A stretch of 64,000 nt of DNA from Fragum whitleyi (Eukaryota; Mollusca; Bivalvia; Cardiida; Cardiidae), in contig OX411551.1 in assembly GCA_948146395.1 (NCBI GenBank), positions 61,590,154 through 61,654,153 on the forward strand, given 5' to 3'. The notes under the pieces are model-generated. The model made no database searches, was not told the DNA's origin, and was given only the letters and a program-made list of their open reading frames with translations. Of this stretch, positions 54,433 to 64,000 are shown piece after piece. Both the position numbers and the translations under genes were made by a program. Each line of letters starts with the position of its first letter. Positions within the stretch are counted from its first letter, which is position 1.

Positions 54433-54552
54433 CTCATATTTATACTCAGACTCATCTGCCCTGTCGGTGTCATTCCACATTTTCACCTTTTTAAATCCTC
54501 GTCTTCCCACCTGCTCAAATGGGAAAATCCTCGTCCAACACGACTTGCAATC
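54433..54552 (-). CDS. Upstream-most visible exon of the split unidentified gene
   Basis: 120 bp (40 codons, phase 0 at both ends) between an acceptor with a T-rich tract (TTTTTTTTGCCAG) and donor GTATAT. Only one of three frames is open: DCKSCWTRIFPFEQVGRRGF, KKVKMWNDTDRADESEYKYE. It has a C-x-x-C pair at its start and a basic-then-acidic pattern. With the exons at 41554, 24724 and 14573 it yields 189 residues. Because it begins at an acceptor and lacks a start codon, more exons must lie upstream; I found none that I trust between here and 64000. The family is not recognised: no kinase, protease, zinc-finger array or transmembrane signature is visible in this part. Confidence 0.8.
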
Positions 54553-55147
54553 CTGGCAAAAAAAATGCAAATGCTTTCTATGTAATGAATTAAATGAAAA
54601 AATATTTTACAAGTTTGCATACAGAATATTAGACGAGTTGGAAAAAAAAAAAAACATGAAAGTCACAGAACTCAGTTGAAAAATAAATCGGTACTGTGCG
54701 CCTGTATTGACTTTTCTCTAATTACATTAAAACTTACTAATATTAATACCTGATATTACCATTTATTGAACATGTTTCCATCTCGTTTCACTTAAGCGAT
54801 TCGCTTGACTGGTGATCTATTGCTGCTTAATCATGCATAATCCATTGATCGGGAGATTTACCTGGCGGGATGACCGAGCAACTCAAAAAGACGCTAAATG
54901 CGCCCTGCAAAGTAACACGGTATATTTTTGTTCTTTGACATGCAGAAAAATTGTTTTCGCTTTCATTGTTGAGGGAGTCTAAAAATTCTTACGTTTTCAA
55001 CCATCTAATAACGCCGAACTTAACTTATATTGCTGAAAAAATATATGCATAAGGAAAAACGGACGATTATTTGGCCGCATGAACTATTTTGAGATCTATA
55101 TTATACGGCTGAAATCGCCGCGCAGAGCATGATACAATATTTGGAGT
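54553..55147. other. No recognised feature
   Basis: Less AT-extreme with moderate CG content (54790-54910); no exon found. Confidence 0.35.
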
Positions 55148-55210
55148 GTAGGACGTGTTGGCCAGGACGTTTTGGCCACGTACGTTTTGGCCACCATGTT
55201 TTTGGCCCAA
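55148..55210. repeat. Short GTTTTGGCCA repeat cluster
   Basis: GGACGTGTTGGCCAGGACGT, TTTGGCCACGTACGTTTTGG, CCACCATGTTTTTGGCCC: four related units of 14-20 bp. Resembles one arm of a tandem-repeat foldback element. Confidence 0.55.
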
Positions 55211-57630
55211 TTCCTATGATATGGGTGTAAGACTGTATATAATTATTAATAGCAATTCTCTGTAAGCACTTACGCTTAAGTGTGGCACGCTATGTCTCAA
55301 TTTTTTTATAAAATTTAAACATGAGGATAGGGCTGACCCAAAAGTAAAAATAAGATAAAAAAAATCTTTAAATCACTTCTAATTGCCATGGAAACAGACG
55401 TTAAAGATTGAAAAAGTCCATTTTTGCGAGTTTTTAAATTCAATATATCAGTAATGCAGCACAAACTAAAATAAAAACACATAAGATATAAGTTCCCCAT
55501 CATGGTTCTCTCAAATGAATTAATAATATTTTTGGGCAAACGTTGTTTACTTATGTTTCAATAGCAACGACACACATACCCTACTAAAATATTGATTTTT
55601 ACATTTTTTTCAAATGTTAAAACAAAATACAGACGTTGTTTTCCGTTTTACAAGAAAATACCACATTAACATTCACATAATAATAACTTTTCTGTTTGTT
55701 GCTATGGCAACGTGAATTCATATCCCATAAATGAAGACAATTTCAGAACATCTTAAGAGTCCTCAATTGACTAGATAATTGAATTCCCATTCAATTTAAT
55801 GATAATTTACAAAATTGCTCGGATAGAACTTTTAGGACATAAAAGATTTTTTTCAAAAACTTGCAGGAAATAGCCTGTTGCTATGGGAAAAATTATGTAA
55901 AAATGCACAAAGCCCATTTTTAGTCCTTCGATACGGGTATCCAACGCTAAGCAACCCGAACATTTCTAAATCCTAAATAAAGTTCAAACATCCCTCTAAC
56001 TTATATACCAAAATAGTTGCGTAAACTGGTTTCATTTTTTAGGAAAAAGGCTACAAAATCACCCCAAAAATGCTTAATTTTGGGTTAGAATAGCAAATTA
56101 CCATGGCAACTATTACAATTTTTGTTCTTTTTTCTCGTATTTTGATAGAGGCTTATTGGATCTGTTTTCTTGTCACATTTAAACTTTCAGGAATTTAAAA
56201 TAACTGATTTAAGAAAATAATGAAAATGGTTGCCATGGTAACAAAAATGCCCAATGATTTTTTTGCGGTTTTTGAAAGAGCACTTTTTGTTGGATATGTC
56301 CCTATAATCATCATCGGTTCATCATGCTGCAAAAATTTAAGAAATTACTCGGCCATATTATGAGTCATAGTTACCGTTGTCAAGATAACCAATTCCCACA
56401 ACAAAAAAATAATTTGTAGCTAAGTTGCTTCTTTTACATAATAAATTCCATCTACACATCACATGTCAGTCATAAAAGAAGAAAACAGGAAATTATAAAC
56501 AACATTTTCAGATCAATTTATCAAAAAAAGCCACATTTGTTGCCATGATAACCAATCTTTTTGACACTAACTGACACAACAAAAGATCTAGTTCAAAATT
56601 TTAGGTCCTATTCTATCAAATACATACAAAAACAACCATCATCTTCATATACAGACAAAATTATATAGCTTCAAAAAAGCTTAATTTTGCAAAATTCTGT
56701 GCTTTGAAGTTCGTTGCGATGGTAACCAGATAATCTGAAAACATTCTTTTTGTCAATTTCTTCTCTTATTATTAGTCCCTACCTGTATGTGAAATTTCAT
56801 CAAAATCGGAGAACATGTGTGCCAAAATTGTTTAAGTCGTTACAGAGAATGGTTATTAAATAATTTTCTTTATTTGGTTCGTCTCACATAACTTTTTATC
56901 CACATGAGAAGTGTAGTTACAAGATAAAATTATTATATCATTAAAAAATATGTTAGAAAAGGAGTTAATTTCTTCAAAGAACTATATGTTTTTAGCCAAC
57001 TATTTGATTGGTATTTGAATAAGTTTTTTTAATCCAGCCTTAGATTAGATGTTCAATCATTTTTATGACGAACCGTATTTATTTAATTATCATCATTTAT
57101 TTATTTTGTAATAAGAACTATTAAGAACTAATATGAACTATTCTATTTCCTATTTAATAATCAAGATACAGTATGTGGGTGGGGAGGGGATGATTTCTAT
57201 TGCCTGGAGCATTTCTTCTACACAATTGCATGTGTACTAACTTGAGATTTATATATAATGGGTTTCTCCATATGCAGCTGTACACCTGCGACTTTGAAGC
57301 CCCAATTATGATTGGTTGCTTAGTTATCTCCCAATCAACTTGTCGTTTTCACTTGATTTTATTAGCATTTCTCCGTACTTATTCACATGTGCCGAAGTAA
57401 AGTTTATACACAATGTATATGGTAATGTTTGCTTGTGCTTCTGAAATCTTGAAGGATCGCACCGTATTTTTTTGGTGATTTATCTTCCCCTGAAATTGTA
57501 CATTTTACTATTTTGTTTGTTATCTGGAGCATTTCCCCTATATAATTGAAGCTATTACTTTGATATTTATACACAAAGTTGTTTTTAATGTAGTCTTACA
57601 AAAGGAATGAATAGAATATTTTTGCAGAAA
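55211..57630. repeat. Decayed ~165-bp repeat array with X-box-like palindromes
   Basis: GTTGCCATGGTAAC-type 14-mers recur at 55381, 55698, 55877, 56097, 56229, 56539 and 56713 (plus weaker ones near 55563 and 56373), spaced about 135-220 bp. The sequence between them is too diverged for firm alignment. After 56880 nothing is recognised. Confidence 0.55.
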
Positions 57631-57722
57631 CCACTGAGGCCAGCCAGTGGGCCGAAAAAACTAAGGCCGAAACAAGTTAAGCCCGTAGAAATAAAAAGGC
57701 CGAAAAAAAACTTTGGCTCCAA
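57630..57722. repeat. Short AGGCCGAAA repeat cluster
   Basis: GGGCCGAAAAAACTAAGGCC, GAAACAAGTTAAGCCCG, AAGGCCGAAAAAAAAC: about four units of 17-20 bp, similar in type to the cluster at 55148. Confidence 0.5.
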
Positions 57723-58040
57723 TCGACACGGGAGCTAGACGACGCGATGGACTATACACTACATGTGTTTATTTATGTTAGTGTATTTCATTAGATGACT
57801 AGCTATTTGATGAAATGACTGAGTCGTTACTAAGCTACATCATGAAACGCCTGAAGTTTTTTGTATCAAATTGGCTCATGATGTTTTAGCAAATCCATGT
57901 TATGATGTTTATGCTGCGTTCAAATGTTTTAATTTATAAAATCATTTGGTTAACTGTTTGATTGACATTTGGTACAAAAAATCATTGACAGCATAATATA
58001 CTTTTTAGCTTATCATGTGAATATCTGAAGTTTAACCTCG

Positions 58041-58235
58041 CTGGCCGTGTGATAAAGACGCTATACTCGTAACCTGAATGTCTGTGGTTCTAGCCCCACC
58101 CACGCCAGGGTGTGTTGTTGGGCAAACACCTAATATTTAACTCCTCTCAACCTAGTTGTAGAATTAGATCTAAAGCAGTGGGTCGAAACACTACCTCTTT
58201 CATCGACCTGGAAACTTCATGAAAAAAAATTCGAG
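58041..58235 (+). mobile_element. SINE family 2 (plus-strand copy)
   Basis: CTGGCCGTGTGATAAAGACG, box B GGTTCTAGCCCC, ACGCCAGGGTGTGTTGTTGG, AGCAGTGGGTCGAAACACTA + CCTCTTTCATCGACCTGG follow the order of the 49.2-kb SINE on its minus strand. Confidence 0.65.
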
Positions 58236-59590
58236 TGCAACTCTATAAGCCCAACCTTCGATCGGAATAGAATTGAAATAAATGAGTACCCTTTTTAAAA
58301 TGTATTAACTTAAAACAAATAAGTAATTACGTTAGTTTGGGGCAGTGTATAATAGGGTGTGTGTTGGAGGGTACGTCCCATTCTTAACCGAGGTAAGAAC
58401 CTCTACATTAATGGGTAATTTTGAACTAACTGGACAAAGTTGTTCCTTTGAGTGAGGAACTAGTGTCATGCGAAGAGTTCGTAGGATACACAAAGGCTTA
58501 AGTCATGACTGAAGGTCAAACGATAAAATTTGATAAAATTGGTCTTGTCCAGATATCTCTTAACTTTATTAGTGGATTTTGCCACATAATCATGTTGTCC
58601 TTAATGATTGCAAGTTTCATGCGACAAGGTTAGTTCCGCTGTTGAAGGTTAAACGATGTTCCAGATGTATAAAATTGATTCTTGTCCGGATCAAATTTCT
58701 TACATTTGTGGATGGGTTTGGAATCTGATGAATAATATTTTCCCTTGCACAATTAATAACGTCCAATAATACGGTTTTGAATTTTCCACCACTTAAAATG
58801 TTTGCGTTTTTGTGATTGTTATAAAACTCCGAATGCAAATTCAAATTATGTTTTGGATACAAATGCCTATCAGGTTGATAAAACGCGCACATATTTTAAA
58901 AAAAAATCATTTTTATTAATCGCAGAAAATGACAAGTAAGTAATCAACATTACTCCTTTCCTGTTTTTGGAGAGAAAGCAGATAAAACTTATGAAAATTG
59001 TTAAAAGAACTACTTATGAATCTCGCTGAACCAAAGGAACAACAATTTTGTTATTTCCAATATTGATAAATATTTTCTGACTTTCGGACTTCTTTTTGTA
59101 ATTTACCACCCTTTTTTAACAAAAAGGTCAAAATCTTTAAAAACGTTTTTGTATAAAAATGATCTTCATTGTGTGACAAATCATATTCAGAGTATATGAA
59201 AAGTTTTAAAGTAGGACTATATTTATTTTACTACGAAGCATATATTAGTAGCTCACAATGATGAACGAAAGAAATTTTCATTAAGGACTGAGTAAAGATA
59301 TCATATTTTTCTTCATTTTACTTCCATATTTTGTGAATAGATTAATGACATGGGTTGCTTTCTGAACATTAATTTTTTGACAATTAAAAACTACAAATCA
59401 TTGGTGTTGTTTTCTAAGAAATTCAAGACAAGCCCTCCATGGCACAGAACGTTTTTGTACTTATTTTCTAAAGGCTCTTAGAAACAAATTAGCTTTGTCA
59501 CCCCTATAAATCGGAATTAAACATTTAGATATATGTAAAAATTAGGTTTAGGGTTAAATACATTTGCAGTGGGAAAAGGTTGAGCGAACT
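58236..59590. other. Mostly unassigned; diverged direct repeat
   Basis: CTGAAGGTCAAACGAT ... AAATTGGTCTTGTCCAGAT (58508-58555) is echoed at 58639-58692. The minus-strand frame 58892-58617 (91 codons) has no recognisable motif and I do not call it a gene. Confidence 0.4.
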
Positions 59591-59599
59591 TCCCTAAGT

Positions 59600-60420
59600 A
59601 AATAACTTATAATGATATATGAAAGGAGCTCCTTGGCATCAGCTGCGGTGACGAATTCAAGACACGACTCGCAAATTTATACTGAGCGACTTTGAAACGC
59701 AACAAAGTAAATTCGAATTATGAGCAAGAAAAGATGATTTGATCAAACTAGATTTAGTTATGATTATACAAAGAAGGTCCTCTATTGAATCGACTTATTA
59801 TTTGTTTGATCTGACGCGTCGGTGAGTTCTGGCATAGCAATCTTCTGTCCGCTCTTCCTATGTCTTTGCCTTTTGTCACGGCTAACTTATTTCACCGTAA
59901 GTGTGAAGCGTGATTCACGATAGACTTTTTAAAAACAACATTTTTAAAAATGAAATCAACTCAATCAGTTTAAAAAGAATGTGCTCTGAATCGTGTAAGT
60001 CACCCGGGAAAATTTCCCTTAGAATCGGGACGTCGTTAACCTCGATTAGACTAAAAAAAAATTTGATTTATTCAGTCGATATTTAAACATCTGTAAGGTA
60101 GGACCTTGACAATAAAGAGTTTCAGAAGACTTTAATTGGTAAAATGATGTTAGTTTCAAACCGATAAGACGCTCAAAATGCCATCTCGGTACTAAACGAC
60201 ATGTCTGCAATAGGGTAAAAAGTGTGAACAGCTTTTAATGCCGCAACCGCATTCACGTGAAAAACGTTACGGTTTTACGAAAGGAATGGAAAAGGATGAA
60301 AGTGACGTCAGATATAGTCAATAAGACGACGTTTTGGTGTCGTCTTTGGACCAAACGTTCTTCAACGCAGTATTGATCATCTATTTGGCCCCTTAATTCA
60401 TTCAACTTAACTTTTAAATA
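59600..60420. promoter_or_regulatory. CpG-retaining, promoter-like segment
   Basis: CG is far commoner here than in the neighbouring AT-rich DNA (TTCACGTGAAAAACGTTACG, AAGACGACGTTTTGGTGTCG), with a CRE-like TGACGTCA at 60303. It lies upstream of the minus-strand gene's first visible exon, so it could be an upstream promoter or first exon of that gene; this is inference. Confidence 0.3.
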
Positions 60421-61831
60421 TGATTGGCTTTTCTCTCATTTCAAAAGAAAATATAGTCCTTGCCGTAGGACAATGAAGAAATTTCACCTTTCACGGGTAT
60501 GTTAAAAATTGTCACCGTTTCTGGAATTCGAGAGAATATTTCAAAATGGCATTGATGTCTGATTAAAGGTAACTTATTAAAGCTGCTCTTTCACAGATCG
60601 GGAAAATGTGATTTTTGAAATTTTTCGTAAAACCACTTAGAAGTAATGACCTCATCATGTCGAAGCCCTTAAAATAATTAGTTTCAATCTGGTAATGCGT
60701 GGAAAGAAAGACTCATATATCTGAATTTAGCGAAAATCATTCTGAAAAATAAAGCAACTACTAACGCCTTAAAGATTATTCTTCAATTTCGAGCCAACTA
60801 TTTACGCATGTGAATTCCCCATGTTTGTATAATTCAATCAAAGATAAAGGTAAAAGTATTTGACAGCTGGAAATTTCATATCAATACAAGCAAAAATGAA
60901 AGATTATCCACGGAAAAGAACGATTTTGAAATTTGTAGACTGAAAATTGATAGACTGGATCCTTTACTGATCTTGCCGCTTTGAAAAAATAAGTAACAAA
61001 ATTATTGAAATGTGTTGTTTTTAGTGCCAATGTCCTTTGGCCATTCTTAATAGTCTAAAAATACACACATTTCCAAATCTAAGGACAAGTTTTGTATTTT
61101 TTCTATGAAAAACTGAAAGAGCAGCTTAAAGGTTACAAAATGATTATATTTTAGTCCGAGTCTGTGTTCATATATTTCATTCAAGTGATGTTTTGAGGTT
61201 TTACGATTTTTAAGTCGGCCAGTATTTTACTGCAAAAATAATCAACATCGTTTTAGCAGTTGTTTTCAATTTTTACCATTCTTTTAGCTTACATAGTACA
61301 TGTGTGTATCGGATTCAAGATTGAAATATAGCCAAATGCAGAGTCGGACTAGTGTGGATTGGAGTCCTAATTTTGAGTTCTAATTCTGAATAGGCAGGTT
61401 CAGGATTGGACTACGACATATGCATAAAGATATCTCAGATGAAGCTTTATCTGTCATTTAATAAAATATCATGTATTTCTATTGAATGACCAGTCAATAA
61501 GGCGTATTCTGGAGGAGTATGGATTCGGAATTTACTAATTGGTGTTTCAACCAAAAGGCCAAAGACGAGAACCTTACCCTACAAGAGTCACAAATTTCGC
61601 ACTTTTTGAATAAATAATATAAACATATAAAAGAAATATAAGAATAACATAAGAAATGCTTGGTTATTTCTCAAATAAGTGACAGATAATAAGTGTCATA
61701 TATGAAATTAATAAAGAAAGTGGCCTTATGATCACTTTGTATCTCACAAAAGTATAAAAATGCAAGAATAAACCCCACCCACCAATGTTTATTTTGGAAT
61801 TAGAGGTACCCTTGAATTCCAATGAAATTGG
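60421..61831. other. No recognised feature
   Basis: Non-coding; no repeat identified. Confidence 0.4.
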
Positions 61832-61841
61832 TTGTTTTTCG

Positions 61842-62723
61842 TGGTAACCGGACAAAATCCCCTCCGGAAAAAATCCCCTCAACGGTTTTTTGACATGGCG
61901 GACAGAATACCCTCGGTCATTTTAACAACGCGGACATAATCCCCTCAATCTGTTTTTTGGGGCGGACAGAATCCCCTTCATTAATTTGCTAGGGCGGACA
62001 TAAGCCCCTCGTTCGGGATTACAAGGCGGACATTATCCCCTCAATAAAAACTACAGGTGGACAATATCCCCTCGTCGTAACATAAAAATCGGACAGAATC
62101 CCCTTCGTAGTTCGAGTAGTCACGGTTTCACTGTGAAAACACACGCGACCCCCAATCTGGGTCACGTGTTCGGCGGTCCTTTTGATGTCGGCTCTTTTTC
62201 CGAGAGTATTATATCATGACGCCATGTCAAATTTGGGTTTGAAAAGAAATCTTTTATTTTGAATAGGATTATAATTTTTACATTAAAGTAAGTGTTTTTT
62301 TTCTTTATTCAATGATTTTGAACGTACAAGACTTACTAAATGACGTACTAAAGTATGCTTGATCGCTTCCTTGTTATGGATAATTTTTAAGCCTATACAC
62401 ATAAGAACGTAAGAGTTTTTTTGCAATGATTTTATTTATAACGAACGTTTTGCTGTTCTTCTTGTATTTGAAGGGGATTGTGGGTGCCTATTGAGGGGAT
62501 TATGTCCGCCTTGTAGATTTGATTAAGGGGATAATGTCCGTCTCGGTAATCAGACCAAGGGGCTTATGTCCGCCCAATCAAATTAATGGAGGGGTTTCTG
62601 TCCTCCTCAAAAAACGGATTGAGGGGATTATGACCACGTTGTTAGAATGACCGAGGGGATTCTGTCCGCCTTATAAAAAAAACCGTTTAGGGAATTTTGT
62701 CCGGAGGGGATTTTGTCCTAGAA
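61842..62723. mobile_element. Foldback transposon with tandem-repeat arms and 10-bp target duplication
   Basis: TTGTTTTTCG is duplicated at 61832-61841 and 62724-62733. The left arm (about 61848-62106) is a row of ~33-37-bp units of the form GGCGGACATAATCCCCTC; the right arm (about 62470-62720) is the same in inverse (GAGGGGATTATGTCCGCC). The ~360-bp core is unique, CG-bearing and non-coding. Such long, internally repeated arms are the hallmark of foldback elements, and 9-10-bp duplications fit Mutator-like transposition (family knowledge). Confidence 0.9.
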
Positions 62724-62811
62724 TTGTTTTTCGCAATATTTTTCGGATCGATATTAATCAAGATATTTAGTTGAATGAAATTCTCATTACATTTCCACTG
62801 CCATCAGTTTA

Positions 62812-63450
62812 ACCCTCTAGTGCCCCGTGTAGCATATATGCAACACATTCTATTTTGGACTTTTTATCCAATCTATATGTTATGATGAGAACTTGGGTGT
62901 TAGATTCCTCACTACTATACAGTAAATGTCCCTTTTAGCTTATTACATCATCATTACAATTGTATGACATCACTTGATGACATCATCAAAATGACATCCA
63001 TTGTCCTTATTTGGCACATGGTTTGGGTGTGACGCCTATTGATGATAAATTCAACAAAAAAGTTCTTAATTGGTCCTAATACCAAATCTAGATGCTAGTT
63101 AAAATGTCATTTTCCACATATGTATACATAGTTTTTAACCAATAATAACATTGTATTTCTAAATTTAGTTTAAAATCCGATGTTGCATATATGCAACAGT
63201 GGGCCCTATTTTTTCAACTGTTACAAATATGCAACATTGGGAAATAAAAGAATAAATATTCAAATTTCTATTTTGTTGCATAAAAAAGGTTTATACCATG
63301 TTTAAAACACAAGATAAATTGGGAAATGCACCCAACTTCCAGCATATGTGTAGGAAACCAGTTATCTTAGAACACTTTCCTCGATTCATATCCTTTCACA
63401 CTAATAAATGAATTCCTAAAGATGTTGCATGTATGCAACATCGGTCTTTC
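62812..63450. repeat. Cluster of GTTGCATATATGCAAC palindromes, possible TTAA element
   Basis: TTTAACCCTCTAGTGCCCCG opens it; palindromes GCATATATGCAACA (62829), GTTGCATATATGCAAC (63183), an imperfect one at 63228 and GTTGCATGTATGCAAC (63424) follow. The start resembles a piggyBac-type end; no matching right end lies inside the window. Confidence 0.5.
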
Positions 63451-64000
63451 AAGATGGATTTTTTTAAACATTGGTTATTTTAAGAAATAATGTCAATTCT
63501 CATTCCTTTTATACTCTTTATGAATGTGGATACAATGATTGTTAATTACAGATGACTGATTGATCATTGGTATCTTCCAACTCTCAGTTGACCGGTCAAC
63601 GGTATATGAAAAATTCTCAATTACTACCAAATGATAAGTTATATGGCCATTATAAATGTATTTTTGTCATAAATCCTTTCTGTCAAACTTTTAGAAGATA
63701 TGTCAGAGTTGAGTTATCAAGGTCAAGGTCATCTCGCAAGGTCGATGTGATTTTTTAATGGTTAAGTTAGCAAAATCAAGCAAGAAAACTTCTGATATTT
63801 TCAAATTAAATGAAGTTTTTCCCTAATACTAAGCCCATTATCGGCATGATGATAGTTCTCATCCATTGACATTGAAAGATATCAAGGACAAGGTTATGAG
63901 ACAAGGTCAAGGTCAATCATGAAGACCAGATATTTAAAGAAATTGATGTTTTAGAGTATTAAAGTTTTACACAACTTTTTTTCTTTAAGTTTGAATTTTC
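63451..64000. other. Unassigned, with AGGTCAAGGTCA blocks
   Basis: TCAAGGTCAAGGTCATCTCG near 63718 and GACAAGGTCAAGGTCAATCA near 63900 resemble inverted GACCTTGACCTTG units of the 53.4-kb family. No gene seen before the edge. Confidence 0.4.

Noticed and set aside
58617..58892. 91-codon minus-strand gene
   Set aside because: No motif, no splice signals, and part of the DNA is a diverged local duplication; length is within chance.
59800..59900. Basic minus-strand peptide (SRDKRQRHRKSGQKIAMPEL) as an upstream exon of the split gene
   Set aside because: Open for only ~34 codons before a stop in frame, with no donor in the required phase.
61842..62723. Satellite or assembly inversion artefact
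   Set aside because: The exact 10-bp duplication just outside the arms favours a transposon insertion.

Overview
The window looks like animal nuclear DNA, most likely from a bivalve mollusc (inference). It is AT-rich, has no bacterial-style operons, has introns of 10-17 kb with consensus GT-AG sites, and is crowded with repeat types I associate with bivalves: non-autonomous elements beginning AACAAGAG and carrying internal 156-176 bp tandem units and GGAC-rich tracts, tRNA-derived SINEs, and many short palindromic or TTAA-flanked MITEs. There is no sign of a prokaryotic, viral or CRISPR system.

Coding content is small. The best-supported gene is on the minus strand: four exons (54552-54433, 41554-41500, 24724-24536, 14573-14368) splice in perfect phase (0, 1, 1) into a 189-residue C-terminal portion ending at a stop at 14368-14370. 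Its 5' end lies beyond an acceptor at 54552, probably outside the window. I do not recognise the product. A second minus-strand gene enters at the left edge: an open frame from 365 down to base 1 begins with ATG and encodes a polar, acidic N-terminus. Two weaker coding candidates are recorded at low confidence (19223-19411 plus; 20976-21209 minus), along with an unidentified plus-strand ORF at 27869-28246.

Most of the rest is repeats. Left third (0.4-25 kb): palindromic MITEs, a 35-bp minisatellite (5.9-7.3 kb), a 289-bp tandem duplication, hAT-like elements, TTAA MITEs, AACAAGAG elements with 156-bp units (9.8, 16.7 and 22.0 kb) and an intact-looking SINE with a perfect 15-bp target duplication (15.59-15.89 kb). 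Middle (25-50 kb): two abutting TTAA MITEs, a TA-flanked mariner-like MITE, at least eight AACAAGAG-type elements including a three-deep nest at 37.3-41.3 kb, and more palindromes. Right third (50-64 kb): further MITEs, an array of RFX X-box-like palindromes (55.4-56.7 kb), CpG-retaining promoter-like DNA (59.6-60.4 kb) and an 882-bp foldback element with tandem-repeat arms and a 10-bp target duplication (61.84-62.72 kb).

Three observations stand out. A dispersed ~74-bp palindrome family shows compensated differences between copies in both arms. A ~65-bp hairpin module is found inside transposons with different ends. The AACAAGAG elements share a structural plan (5' hairpin, then a private sequence X, internal tandem units, then inverted X' and TAAAA) although the families share little sequence.
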